A DNA stretch of 64,000 bases from Flavobacterium sp. LPB0248 (GTDB taxonomy: Bacteria; Bacteroidota; Bacteroidia; Flavobacteriales; Flavobacteriaceae): assembly GCF_013388355.1 (NCBI RefSeq), contig NZ_CP058246.1, positions 186,001 through 250,000 of the forward strand, written 5' to 3'. How positions within the stretch are numbered: position 1 is the stretch's first letter; the number at the start of each line of letters is the position of its first letter. Under the pieces are notes generated by a model, which saw only the letters and a program-made list of their open reading frames with translations, was not told where the DNA came from and searched no databases. This document shows, one piece after another, positions 1 through 8,465 of the stretch. Position numbers and translations under genes: made by a program.

Positions 1-1
1 C

Positions 2-1540
2 ACATCTCCTGTTGACAAATATGGAAAAGCAGAACTATACTTTAACAACATAAAAGTATATCAAAAAATACTGAACGATAAAGATTATAGAGATGAAAAC
101 GAACATGAATTTTATGCTCAAGTTAAGTATATAGGCAAAATTGACACTATACAAGACACCATACAGCTTAAGATTATAAATGATCTCAAGAAAACAATTG
201 AACCTCCTAAAAATAATAGTGTTGCAAAAGTTACTGTTTCTGATAAGCAAAAGAAACCTGAGGAAAAAGTAGGTGTAAAAGTAACAGTTAATGTGTTTTT
301 TGATGGTACTTTAAATAATATGAAAAATACTGAAGCCAGATTAGCTTATGAAAAAAAGAAAAAAGGAATACTATTAACTCCTAAAGAAGAAATAGCTGCA
401 AAAGCTTTTGAGGATAATGATGGGAATGAAAGCAGTTATGATAACTATTTTTCTAACATTGCTATTTTACACAACATAAACCTTGCAGAAAACAGTGAAA
501 ATAAAGTAAAAGTTTACATTGAAGGAGAAGGCACCAGGGATCATGATAAAGATGATTTTTATGGATATGCTTTTGGAAGCGGTGATAAATCAGGAATTCC
601 TGTTAAAGTAAACAAAGCTTTTGTGGAGATAAAGAAAAAAATTGACAAACTCAAAGCTGATAAATTTATAAAAGAAAACCAATTTGTTAATGAAATAGAT
701 CTAACTGTTTTTGGTTTCAGTCGTGGCGCTGCTGCAGCAAGAAATTTTATATCACAAAGACGAAAGCTACAGGATATGTATGATCTAGAATCTAGCAAAT
801 TTAAAATACAATTTGTTGGGCTATTTGACACTGTTTCCTCCTATTCCGAAAGTTTTTCAACTTCGCCTAATTTTAACAATGACATACAAGAGTTAAATTT
901 AAAATTAGAAGGAAATATTAAAAAAGTGATACATATTACCGCATCTGATGAATATCGTGAAAACTTTTCTCTTACCAATATTAAAAGCTCTATTGATGCT
1001 GGAATTGGCTATGAACTTTCTATTCCTGGTGTTCATAGTGACATTGGCGGAGGTTACGCCGAAATTGAAAAGGAAATAAGAAAACTACATTTAGAAAAGG
1101 GCTTTGATAACATAAAAGAAACTTTAATAAAAGAAGGTTGGTATGAAAGAGAACAAATTGTAACTACAACAACTTCAAAAAAGGGAGTCACATTTACTAC
1201 ACATATGGCAACTAGGAGAGTACCTCTATCCTATCAATTTATCCCCCTTTCTATAATGGTTAAGCTTGCTGAAAATTATAAAATGATGTTTGATAACTCG
1301 CTAATGCAAAAAGGCAAAAAGGAGACTTACAAAGTCCCTGAAGACCTTGAAGAAGCAAAGAATTTGCTATTAAATTATGCAATTACAAATGATGGAGCAC
1401 ATAGTAAAACAGTAACGTTTAAAAATGAAAAATTGCATTTTATACGAAATAAATACCTTCATCGATCAACTTGTGATAGCTATGGAAAAGGAGGCAGATA
1501 TGAAGACGGAAAGCCTTATAGAAAAAAGATTGATGGATAA
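2..1540 (+). CDS. DUF2235 (Tle1-type) lipase-like protein, 5' end outside window
   Basis: The frame is open from base 2 to the stop at 1540, so the gene starts before the window; the GTG at 293 is only an internal codon. The segment before it (begins TSPVDKYGKAELYF) is coding. DUF2235 proteins are alpha/beta hydrolases that include the Tle1 phospholipase effectors of type VI secretion. Visible here are the opening motif VNVFFDGTLNN, the nucleophile elbow GFSRG (713-727), a catalytic Asp candidate in GLFDTVSSY and the closing HSDIGGGY near 1034-1057. A small membrane protein gene overlaps its end and a DUF2931 gene follows, a neighbourhood common around Bacteroidota T6SS lipases. Assignment to DUF2235 is firm; a T6SS effector role and lipid substrate are inferred, because the N-terminal delivery domain is not in view. 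Confidence 0.85.
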   Translation, partial: TSPVDKYGKAELYFNNIKVYQKILNDKDYRDENEHEFYAQVKYIGKIDTIQDTIQLKIINDLKKTIEPPKNNSVAKVTVSDKQKKPEEKVGVKVTVNVFFDGTLNNMKNTEARLAYEKKKKGILLTPKEEIAAKAFEDNDGNESSYDNYFSNIAILHNINLAENSENKVKVYIEGEGTRDHDKDDFYGYAFGSGDKSGIPVKVNKAFVEIKKKIDKLKADKFIKENQFVNEIDLTVFGFSRGAAAARNFISQRRKLQDMYDLESSKFKIQFVGLFDTVSSYSESFSTSPNFNNDIQELNLKLEGNIKKVIHITASDEYRENFSLTNIKSSIDAGIGYELSIPGVHSDIGGGYAEIEKEIRKLHLEKGFDNIKETLIKEGWYEREQIVTTTTSKKGVTFTTHMATRRVPLSYQFIPLSIMVKLAENYKMMFDNSLMQKGKKETYKVPEDLEEAKNLLLNYAITNDGAHSKTVTFKNEKLHFIRNKYLHRSTCDSYGKGGRYEDGKPYRKKIDG

Positions 1541-1841
1541 ATATAAACGAAATTTAAACAAAATGTCAGATCAAAATAAAAACAAAATATTATCAATATT
1601 CTTAATTGTATTCATTTCATTTTTATCCTACTTATTTTATCCTGATTATCTTGGTTATTCTTATAGATTAATACTAGTGATTCCTGTTCTAACTATTCTA
1701 CTGGCAATCTATACATCCATTCATGGATTTAAACGATTAATAACAAAAATAATATTCATACTCCTTATACTGGCAAGTATTACAATACTATCAATAGCCT
1801 GGTATACGTATCTATTCATCAAAGGTATGAAGCCAAATTAA
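1500..1841 (+). CDS. small membrane protein after the DUF2235 gene
   Basis: A 113-residue protein of no recognised family. A charged N-terminus of about 30 residues is followed by three hydrophobic segments: ILSIFLIVFISFLSYLF, LILVIPVLTILLAIY, and a third near the C-terminus. The frame is open from an ATG at 1425, but I choose the ATG at 1500 because a strong AAAAGGAGG (1486-1494) stands five bases before it; ATG 1482 is an alternative. It overlaps the end of the lipase-like gene by 41 bases in another frame, so the two are probably translationally coupled. By position it could protect the producer from the lipase, but this is inference only. Confidence 0.6.
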   Translation: MKTESLIEKRLMDKYKRNLNKMSDQNKNKILSIFLIVFISFLSYLFYPDYLGYSYRLILVIPVLTILLAIYTSIHGFKRLITKIIFILLILASITILSIAWYTYLFIKGMKPN

Positions 1842-1850
1842 ATTAATATT

Positions 1851-3062
1851 ATGAAGATAAATAGTTTAAATAAATTGTATTTATTGATAGCCATAGTACT
1901 ATCGATACTACTACTTTCTAGATTAGGATATGACATATGGAAAGAAAAGGAAATACCATTAACATATTATTTTTTAAATACAGAAAAACAAAAAGAAATG
2001 CTTACAAAAATAGAAAAATTTGAATGGTTGGCTGAAACAAGTGCCGATGAAACTTGTCCTGTAGAGGTTGTCTATGGCAGTTTTATTTTATCTGATAACA
2101 CCACTGCATGGATACCAAGCGAACAATATCTAAACGATAGTTGGGGAGCTAGCAGCAGCGGTACTATGGTAGTTGGTGATGATAAAAAGAAAGTTCCAGA
2201 ACGCATGCAAATCACTTGGTTTTCGTATGCTGAAAATAAGTTTTTTTCAGGTGATTTCGAATTGCCTCAAAAAAAAATGTACGATATCTTTAAAAAAGAT
2301 TATGGAACTACAATGGGTATGGATGGTGTAGAATATAAAAATGAATATAATACACTAACCGTCGCCTTTGCTCCAGAAGGTTTGGTCACTTTATGGATTG
2401 GCGGGATTGGTAATAAAGAAATTGGAACATATCAAGGACATGAAACCTTTGACATTGAATGGGGTGATTTCAGTAAAAATTTAGATAGAAAGGAAGTCAT
2501 AAAAAACTATCAAAAAGATATGCCTCTATTTGTTCAGGAAGAAATAGCCAATAACAAAATAAATAATACATATTTCAAGAATCGTCTGAAAAGATATCAT
2601 TTTAAAATTGGCACCAATAGAGCAGACTTTAAAATATACAATTACGATATCTTTTTTATGAATAACGAAGTTATCAGCAACACCAATACTGGTATTGAAT
2701 TTCTTAACGATACTGTTGTCGGTAAAGCAGTTCCTATAAGCATGGTAATTTTTGTACAAGATCAATTTTCAAGACAATTAGAAGTTCGCATTTGGGTTGA
2801 TTTACTTGATGGCAAAACAACGAGTGAAAATGACCACATAAAAGATCCATTGGAGAAACGTAATTTCAATAATCAATTAATGGAGCGTTTTAAAACATTT
2901 TTTGATAAAAATGAAAATGTTGAGTTGTATATTAAATTCAATAAAGAAATTATAAAAAGCAGCATCAAAAAACCTGTCTATTCTGGCAAAGTATATTTAA
3001 AATCCCCAACTTCAGAAGTTGAAATACCAAACTCAAAAGTGGAAGTTTATGATGCAGAATAA
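1851..3062 (+). CDS. DUF2931 family protein
   Basis: A 403-residue protein with one N-terminal hydrophobic segment (LYLLIAIVLSILLLSRLGY, residues 9-27) and a large soluble part, probably facing the periplasm. It has a DUF2931-like pattern: EKFEWLAETSADETCPVEV, then IPSEQYLNDSWGASSSG, a segment PERMQITWFSYAENKFFSG typical of the family, and VTLWIGGIGNKEIGTYQG. The start lies 9 bases after the previous stop, so the genes are probably co-transcribed. DUF2931 genes often sit next to DUF2235 lipases in Bacteroidota and Proteobacteria; their function is not established, and an immunity or accessory role is inferred. The second half, from about residue 230, is less typical and may be an added domain. 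Confidence 0.7.
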   Translation: MKINSLNKLYLLIAIVLSILLLSRLGYDIWKEKEIPLTYYFLNTEKQKEMLTKIEKFEWLAETSADETCPVEVVYGSFILSDNTTAWIPSEQYLNDSWGASSSGTMVVGDDKKKVPERMQITWFSYAENKFFSGDFELPQKKMYDIFKKDYGTTMGMDGVEYKNEYNTLTVAFAPEGLVTLWIGGIGNKEIGTYQGHETFDIEWGDFSKNLDRKEVIKNYQKDMPLFVQEEIANNKINNTYFKNRLKRYHFKIGTNRADFKIYNYDIFFMNNEVISNTNTGIEFLNDTVVGKAVPISMVIFVQDQFSRQLEVRIWVDLLDGKTTSENDHIKDPLEKRNFNNQLMERFKTFFDKNENVELYIKFNKEIIKSSIKKPVYSGKVYLKSPTSEVEIPNSKVEVYDAE

Positions 3063-3179
3063 ACAAAATTCTGTTCTGCTTCAACTTATAAAGATCGAAA
3101 AACCTAAAAGAAAAGTTATCGACGAGTAATCTTTTCAAACTAATTAATATTCACACTATACAACAAACTTATCTAAATA

Positions 3180-3476
3180 ATGAAAAATAATATAATAAAA
3201 CACTTAATAATTAGATTAGTCATTCCTGTCTTTTTCTTATATCTAATATCGATATTCGGGGATGCTAATTATAGAGGTTTACAACAGATTTTTTTCTTTT
3301 CATTTGTTTCAAGTTTACCATTTTTTATATTTAACATATTTATAATAAAGGAAACTATATTTTTTCATCGACAGAAAAACCTAACATTAAGAAATATTAA
3401 TATTGGTTTATTAATATTTTCTATTCCTTTTTTTGTTTTCATGGCAATTGTAAGCGTCGCAATGATTAATTTTTAA
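3180..3476 (+). CDS. small three-TM membrane protein
   Basis: A 98-residue, very hydrophobic protein of unknown family. Hydrophobic stretches are LIIRLVIPVFFLYLISIFG, IFFFSFVSSLPFFIFNIFII, and a C-terminal stretch (ININIGLLIFSIPFF-like, about residues 72-97). The ATG at 3180 is the first in frame and no clear ribosome binding site is visible, as is usual in this phylum. It lies 118 bases after the DUF2931 gene on the same strand, ahead of a terminator, so it may close the same transcription unit. No function can be inferred beyond the membrane location. Confidence 0.55.
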   Translation: MKNNIIKHLIIRLVIPVFFLYLISIFGDANYRGLQQIFFFSFVSSLPFFIFNIFIIKETIFFHRQKNLTLRNINIGLLIFSIPFFVFMAIVSVAMINF

Positions 3477-3520
3477 TATTCGTGAATAACGAAGCACGTA
3501 AATAATGCAGAATAAAGTTG

Positions 3521-3552
3521 AAAATCCCATTTCCAATAAATGGGATTTTTTT
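3521..3552. terminator. bidirectional intrinsic terminator
   Basis: Stem AAAATCCCATTT (3521-3532) pairs with AAATGGGATTTT (3538-3549) around a five-base loop, followed by more T. It lies between two convergent genes and can serve both strands. Confidence 0.85.
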
Positions 3553-3576
3553 ATGCTTTTTTGTAATCTTGATATT

Positions 3577-4137
3577 TTATTCTGTTACTGAAACCACCTT
3601 ATCCAGTTTCCTGATTTTCTCGACTCCCCTTTCTCTTATTAATTCTGCCGCATCGAGCATTTTTATGACATAAATATAAGGCGTCGTTACATCACGGTCA
3701 GAATCTGCGACATGAGGAGACAATGTAAGTTCTAAGATTTGATATAAAAATGATTCAAATTCTTCTGGCGTTCTTTCTTCGAATGCTTTTTGAAATACTA
3801 TAAAGGGATTCTCGTACTCTTCTTTTGTGAGGGAAGAAAGATGAAAAACTGTTTCAGATCGCAAAGGGGCCACGACTTTCCATTTCTTCCTTTTCTCTTT
3901 CAGAAAGTAGCAAATTTTGAGGAAAGATTTGATAACCGTATACAAAACAAAAACATCTGAAGGATTGTCTTGTTTGCAGACTTTACTTTTATAGCTGTAT
4001 AATACCGCTTCGCTTAAACTCTGTTTGTAATAATCGAGATCTGCAAAAGTAAAAAAGGCATCGATTGCTCTAAACGGATTTTCCGCCGTATATCCTGCCC
4101 AAAAGCTAGTTTCGAAGGTTGTTTTATTCTTTTTCAT
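3577..4137 (-). CDS. conserved hypothetical protein, 186 aa
   Basis: A soluble, mostly helical 186-residue protein that I do not recognise. It begins MKKNKTTFETSFWAGYTAEN and has a middle segment rich in Phe, Tyr and Lys (VIKSFLKICYFLKEKRKKWKV). No signal peptide or membrane segment is visible. It is transcribed away from the XRE regulator gene, with about 180 bases between the two starts, so the regulator could act on this gene. Codon and base use match the neighbours. Confidence 0.7.
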   Translation of the reverse strand: MKKNKTTFETSFWAGYTAENPFRAIDAFFTFADLDYYKQSLSEAVLYSYKSKVCKQDNPSDVFVLYTVIKSFLKICYFLKEKRKKWKVVAPLRSETVFHLSSLTKEEYENPFIVFQKAFEERTPEEFESFLYQILELTLSPHVADSDRDVTTPYIYVIKMLDAAELIRERGVEKIRKLDKVVSVTE

Positions 4138-4319
4138 GGCTTATAGTTTAAAATTCTAAAGCGAAATTCTGTTCTTTCTAAAGGATAATCTATTCTGAAA
4201 ACAGATATATTATCTTACAAAAATAGATTCGGTTTTACCGTATATTTTTCTATCTTTGAAACTTAGGATTTTTAATCTAGACCAATTTATCTTGAACCTT
4301 TAGAAAATTGATACTCATT

Positions 4320-4739
4320 ATGGAACAGAAAATACATCAGGGAAGAAACGTAAAACGTTTTAGAGAAATGCTTAACATAAAGCAGGAAGCTTTGGCTTAT
4401 GATCTGGGCGAAGACTGGAACCAAAAGAAAATTTCTATGCTCGAGCAAAAAGATGTAATTGAAGAAAACCTACTGAAACAAATTTCAGCAGTATTGAAAA
4501 TTCCTGTTGAAGCTTTTCAGAATTTTGATGAGGAACATGCAGTGAATATTATTGCTAATACTTATTCATTTCAAGATTTTAAAGATAATGCTGTTGCTTC
4601 TGGATTTAGCCACCAACCTACTTTCAATCCTTTGGACAAAATTGTTCAATTATATGATGAAAAAATTGCTTTGTACGAGCGTATGTTGAAGGAGAAAGAT
4701 GAAATGATGGCGAGGCTTGAGAAATTGATTGGGAAATAA
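4320..4739 (+). CDS. XRE-family helix-turn-helix transcriptional regulator
   Basis: A 139-residue DNA-binding protein. The N-terminal region (residues about 6-66) has the lambda-repressor type HTH: GRNVKRFREMLNIKQEALAY, then a recognition helix around QKKISMLEQ. A C-terminal helix rich in Glu and Lys (YDEKIALYERMLKEKDEMMA) is probably a coiled coil for dimerisation. The frame opens at a TTG (4308), but the ATG at 4320 (MEQKIHQG) is the better start. It is divergent from the hypothetical gene to its left and followed by a terminator. The target is unknown; the shared intergenic region is the natural candidate. Confidence 0.85.
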   Translation: MEQKIHQGRNVKRFREMLNIKQEALAYDLGEDWNQKKISMLEQKDVIEENLLKQISAVLKIPVEAFQNFDEEHAVNIIANTYSFQDFKDNAVASGFSHQPTFNPLDKIVQLYDEKIALYERMLKEKDEMMARLEKLIGK

Positions 4740-4766
4740 TTATTTATTAAAATATATAAATTCCGC

Positions 4767-4793
4767 AAAGAGACTTTTTAGAGTCTCTTTTTT
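4767..4793 (+). terminator. intrinsic terminator after the XRE regulator
   Basis: Stem AAAGAGACT (4767-4775) pairs with AGTCTCTTT (4782-4790) around a six-base loop and runs into T. It lies 28 bases after the stop codon of the regulator. Confidence 0.85.
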
Positions 4794-4797
4794 AATA

Positions 4798-5457
4798 CTA
4801 ATCTTCGAGTTCAAAAATTTGAATCAAATATTTTATATCCCGAAGAAATCTACAATAATCAATTATAAAATCATTTACAGCCACACTGTAAAATTGTGGA
4901 CTATTTTCAGTAGTATTACGTTTTAAAGAATATGCATAAGCTATAGGATAATCTACCCCATGATAAGAGTGTACTTCTGAATTAACAAACGAATGTTTAT
5001 AAGCATTTGTTACTTCATTTAATATGGTTAGTAAATGATTGTATTTGTTGACAAAATCGACATAAAAATTTGTACTACTTAACAAAAATCCTATACAATC
5101 GATTTTTATATTAGTTGGATATTCGCCATTTAAATTATGGTAGTCCAAAACATATAACAATGAAATAAGTTCATCAGTAGATTTACGTAACCAATAAAAA
5201 ATTTGTTCTATTGTGAACTTTTCTTTGTAAAAAAAGTCAGAAATAAAGTTAGCAGTTTCCACATTAGCATCTTTTATATTAATGATTTTAAAATACTTAT
5301 CCAGATCTGAAATTAAATCATTAATGCTATCAAATCGTTGCACTACATCTAACCATTTAAGATTTAAATTCCCATAGGGAGTATCGTCTGGAAGATTTAG
5401 AAAATGTTTACTATTTAGATTTTCATTTCGCAATTTTAAAGTTTCAATTTTATGCAT
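4798..5457 (-). CDS. hypothetical protein with HEPN-like C-terminal helix
   Basis: A soluble, helical 219-residue protein, family not recognised. The only suggestive segment is TILNEVTNAYKHSFVNSEVH (about residues 138-157), which looks like the conserved helix of HEPN-type domains but lacks the Arg of the catalytic Rx4-6H motif, so an RNase activity is not supported. No signal peptide or membrane segment is seen. It is the last of three to four same-strand genes (8327 down to 4798), separated from the next by 31 bases, which suggests one transcript. The N-terminal MHKIETLKLRNENLNSK start is the first ATG in frame. Confidence 0.65.
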   Translation of the reverse strand: MHKIETLKLRNENLNSKHFLNLPDDTPYGNLNLKWLDVVQRFDSINDLISDLDKYFKIINIKDANVETANFISDFFYKEKFTIEQIFYWLRKSTDELISLLYVLDYHNLNGEYPTNIKIDCIGFLLSSTNFYVDFVNKYNHLLTILNEVTNAYKHSFVNSEVHSYHGVDYPIAYAYSLKRNTTENSPQFYSVAVNDFIIDYCRFLRDIKYLIQIFELED

Positions 5458-5488
5458 ATCTTTTTATTGTAATTACATTTATATGGAG

Positions 5489-6295
5489 TTATTTTATCCG
5501 TCCATTAAATCTTCGACGCTCTCTATCATATGACATAATTCCATTTTCTTCTTCTCCATTATATTCCATAATTACTTCATATTCCTTTCCATCTTCTAAA
5601 GATTCAATTTCAGATGAAAACTTGTTATGATAACAATTTTGAATAAGTGTAGAAGTCAAAAAACGAATTGTCCAATCATCATAACTTAAAAACTCAATAT
5701 TAGCACTTCTACCATCATAATTTTCCAAATATAAATTATGTCCCTTTATTCCGAAATTAAAAAGAGAATGTGAAAAAGCATTTCTCAATTGGGAGCTGTA
5801 AGCTTTTTTCATTAATTCGTATAATTTCAAATTATGCTTTTGAAAACTATTAAGAATATTGTTTTTAATAAATATTGCTTTAGAATTTTTGCCATCATCT
5901 ATATTCCAGCTGTAATCTTTTGAATCACACAGATCAGCAAGTTTTTTAAGATTATATAAGTTATGTTTTGACTCCCATATTTGACAATATATCATAAATT
6001 CTATTGTCAAACTAAATTTTGAATCTGCTGAATTTTCTGTTTGAAAATTGTATTGCTGATTAAGATATGAAAGTAAAAAATCCACTCTGTGTCTATCATA
6101 TAATTCATCCGAAGAACGATCAAATTGCCATGGGGAATAGCCTTTTATAGAATCATCTTTATAATAATAAGAACGAGATAAGAACAAAATGTAATCATTT
6201 TCATTTTTTTCATGGTTCTTAGCGTAATCAAAAGCTTCGTTAATAGCCTCTTCAACTTCATATCTTAAACTTATAAAATCGTCTCGTCTTATCAT
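5489..6295 (-). CDS. hypothetical protein with a HEPN-type RNAFSH motif
   Basis: A soluble 268-residue protein of unknown family. The segment KAYSSQLRNAFSHSLFNFG (about residues 164-182) contains R-x4-H in a helix context, which is the catalytic signature of HEPN ribonucleases found in abortive-infection and toxin systems. The first part is charged and helical (YEVEEAINEAFDYAKNHEKN). It lies between two other unrecognised genes on the same strand, 31 bases from the next one. A nuclease or defence function is inference from a short motif; a non-enzymatic helical protein is equally possible. Confidence 0.65.
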   Translation of the reverse strand: MIRRDDFISLRYEVEEAINEAFDYAKNHEKNENDYILFLSRSYYYKDDSIKGYSPWQFDRSSDELYDRHRVDFLLSYLNQQYNFQTENSADSKFSLTIEFMIYCQIWESKHNLYNLKKLADLCDSKDYSWNIDDGKNSKAIFIKNNILNSFQKHNLKLYELMKKAYSSQLRNAFSHSLFNFGIKGHNLYLENYDGRSANIEFLSYDDWTIRFLTSTLIQNCYHNKFSSEIESLEDGKEYEVIMEYNGEEENGIMSYDRERRRFNGRIK

Positions 6296-6377
6296 ATTAT
6301 TTCAATTATGGTTTATTAAAATTATGAACAATGTTCATTAAGTCTATTGTTCAAATCAATTGCTGTTTTATTTATCT

Positions 6378-7274
6378 TTAATCTTCTAAAATGTCATATA
6401 AATATGCCAACAACCAAATTGTTATTCCCGTCTTTACTTTTAAGCTTCTAACTTGGTTTTCTGTTAATCCAATATTTGGTTGATGTACATTACATAAAAT
6501 AGAGTAACAATTACAAACATATTGAATTTCATTTTTTGTAAAATCGTCTAGTGTTCGAAATTCAAATTTAGATGTGAAATATTCTATCTTTTGTTCTCTT
6601 TTAATTTTTATCGACTCTATTCTTTGCTTTCCTAAATGATATTTTCTGAAATTACTTTCAAACATTTGAGCATCTTTTATTTTCTCAAGTGGTGCTAATT
6701 TTTCATCAATTAAATATTCTAGAATAGTTCTCAAAGAAATTAAACATTGCCTTAATCTATCGGGATTATTTTCAGATTCAAGAGCTTGCCCTGCTCCAAT
6801 CCAAAGGTTTTCAAGGTTATGATTTTCTAAATATGGTATAAGATTATCATTCAAAATTTTTTCTTTTTCTTTAATATCAGTGTCTGTTAAATCAGATGTT
6901 AATGATTCCTTTAATTCCGCCGCAGATCTTAAATTTAATATTTCTAAATCGCTAATAAAACCAAATTGCAATTCCGGGTTATTTTTTATTCTTTCCGGAA
7001 TGGTAGAAATTAGTCTTAAAGTTTCTAAAAATTCATCATTAAACAAATTGCCAAACTTTGGTATTTCAATTTTTGGTATAACAAAACTCGGAATCGACAT
7101 AATTTGAAATTCAATTTTAGGAAATTCAAAACTAGGGATTGTAGATTTAAACTTATTCTGCAATTCAATCATTTGCCTTACATTTTCTGGAATTGAATTA
7201 GCTAGTTTAGAAAACTGATTAAATCTTGCATTAATTCCCGCAATCTTTTGCATTTTATCAAAGTTACTTTCCAT
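6378..7274 (-). CDS. hypothetical protein, 298 aa
   Basis: A soluble, largely helical protein. The first 100 residues are low in complexity with repeated Pro-Ser-Phe and Pro-Lys-Ile-Glu units (PSFEFPKIEFQ, PSFVIPKIEIPKFG). The middle has DRLRQCLISLRTILEYLID and the C-terminus LCNVHQPNIGLTENQVRSLK. The pairing of a Leu/Arg-rich helix (RQCLxSLRxxLE) with a late NxHxP segment is seen in several poorly described helical domains near phage-defence genes, but I cannot name the family. It is the first of three consecutive unrecognised genes on this strand; the spacing to the next (82 bases) permits co-transcription. Confidence 0.65.
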   Translation of the reverse strand: MESNFDKMQKIAGINARFNQFSKLANSIPENVRQMIELQNKFKSTIPSFEFPKIEFQIMSIPSFVIPKIEIPKFGNLFNDEFLETLRLISTIPERIKNNPELQFGFISDLEILNLRSAAELKESLTSDLTDTDIKEKEKILNDNLIPYLENHNLENLWIGAGQALESENNPDRLRQCLISLRTILEYLIDEKLAPLEKIKDAQMFESNFRKYHLGKQRIESIKIKREQKIEYFTSKFEFRTLDDFTKNEIQYVCNCYSILCNVHQPNIGLTENQVRSLKVKTGITIWLLAYLYDILED

Positions 7275-7484
7275 TTTTTTAGTTTAGTTAATTAATTATG
7301 AAGCAAAGATATTCTTGTAGTACGCAGTTATTTTGCGCACTTAAAAAACCTTTAAATTTATTTTTAACACTATAAATATATCCCGCTAAAAAAGCAGGTA
7401 CTTTTTAGCAGTTTTCATTTAAAAATTATGCAAAGTCAGAGACATTTGCATAGTTTTCTGTTAAGCACTTCGAAGAGTTGGTCT

Positions 7485-8327
7485 TTAATTGACCCTTACA
7501 ATTCTCGATTCAGGAAAATCAATATCAAGATACTTTCGTATAATACCAGTAATAATGTCAATACGTGTCCCAATAATAATACCTCTATTTTTAATTGGCC
7601 AATCAGTCATTATTGCAGTTAATTTGGGTTTCACAATTCCTGTCAATATATCTAAAGGATCTGTAAACCAGAGACCACAGCCACTAATACCGTGTAAATC
7701 TGGACCTGTTCCAAACATCATTTTTTTGTGATTAAATGAAAGCTTTCTATTATATGATGTAATAACATTAACCGCAGGATTTCTGTTAATTTTTAAATAA
7801 TCATCATTCTTGCTTTTAGGAGTAGTAAAATGGAAAAAAGAGGTAGAATCGAAAATATCGCTTTTATATAAAACTTTTGATTTTGTGGTAGGATAACCTA
7901 GAAACGTGTAATACTCTTCACTTCGAAATATATGATTAATAGCTAGATCATCAGCTTGCAAAAAGTTATAAGTACGTAAAAGATGAGGAACACATTGATC
8001 ATCTAGTTTCATAACAGCTATATCAATTCCATCTTTCTCTCTGTTTGTTTTGCTATTATGAAAAGTTTTACCTCCAGCCTTAATTATTTCATAATCTTGT
8101 GATAAAGGAATAAATAAATCTCTATAATTATCAAAAACATGAGCTGCAGAAATAAGAAAATAGTGGTTTTGAATCTGAATAAAAACTCCTGTCCCATAAA
8201 CTTTATGATTAGGAATATTTGTCAAGAGCATACACGTATAACTCTTCATTGAATTTAAACTGGCTAATTGCAACGATCTATACTTTTCAGCTAACGTCTC
8301 CATATAATAAATCTTTCTATCATACAT
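7485..8327 (-). CDS. trypsin-like serine peptidase (S1-fold)
   Basis: A 280-residue protein with the catalytic triad of trypsin-like peptidases readable in order: His63 in FLISAAHVFDN, Asp102 in GIDIAVMKL and Ser215 in LHGISGCGLWF. No signal peptide is present, so it probably acts in the cytoplasm. Met9 (METLAEKYRS, start at 8303) is an alternative start. Cytoplasmic trypsin-like proteins of this type occur in accessory and defence regions, where they can act on partner proteins, but the substrate here is unknown. It stands just upstream of the three unrecognised genes on the same strand; a gap of about 210 bases with a weak hairpin (7385-7409) separates them. Confidence 0.75.
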   Translation of the reverse strand: MYDRKIYYMETLAEKYRSLQLASLNSMKSYTCMLLTNIPNHKVYGTGVFIQIQNHYFLISAAHVFDNYRDLFIPLSQDYEIIKAGGKTFHNSKTNREKDGIDIAVMKLDDQCVPHLLRTYNFLQADDLAINHIFRSEEYYTFLGYPTTKSKVLYKSDIFDSTSFFHFTTPKSKNDDYLKINRNPAVNVITSYNRKLSFNHKKMMFGTGPDLHGISGCGLWFTDPLDILTGIVKPKLTAIMTDWPIKNRGIIIGTRIDIITGIIRKYLDIDFPESRIVRVN

Positions 8328-8391
8328 TTAATGCACTAAATTAAAAATAATTAATCTTGCAAAAAATACTCCCTTCATAAAAATAAAAAAA

Positions 8392-8422
8392 CCGATCGCG
8401 CGGATTTGCAATCCGTGCCCGC
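8392..8422 (+). repeat. REP-like palindrome, copy 1
   Basis: The core CGGATT-TGC-AATCCG forms a hairpin, set in the frame CCGATCGCG...TGCCCGC. Related copies occur at 14502, 14615 and 14702. No transposase gene of the REP-associated type is in the window. Confidence 0.6.
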
Positions 8423-8465
8423 AAAGTATATCCTAACAAATTTTAAAAAAAAGCACCCCGACACT

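Noticed and set aside
293..1540. GTG at 293 as the start of the lipase-like gene
   Set aside because: The frame is open and protein-like back to base 2, and the DUF2235 opening motif begins right at that codon, so the gene starts before the window.
7385..7409. Terminator after the trypsin-like gene
   Set aside because: GCTAAAAA pairs with TTTTTAGC, but no U-run follows on the - strand, so I could not support termination.
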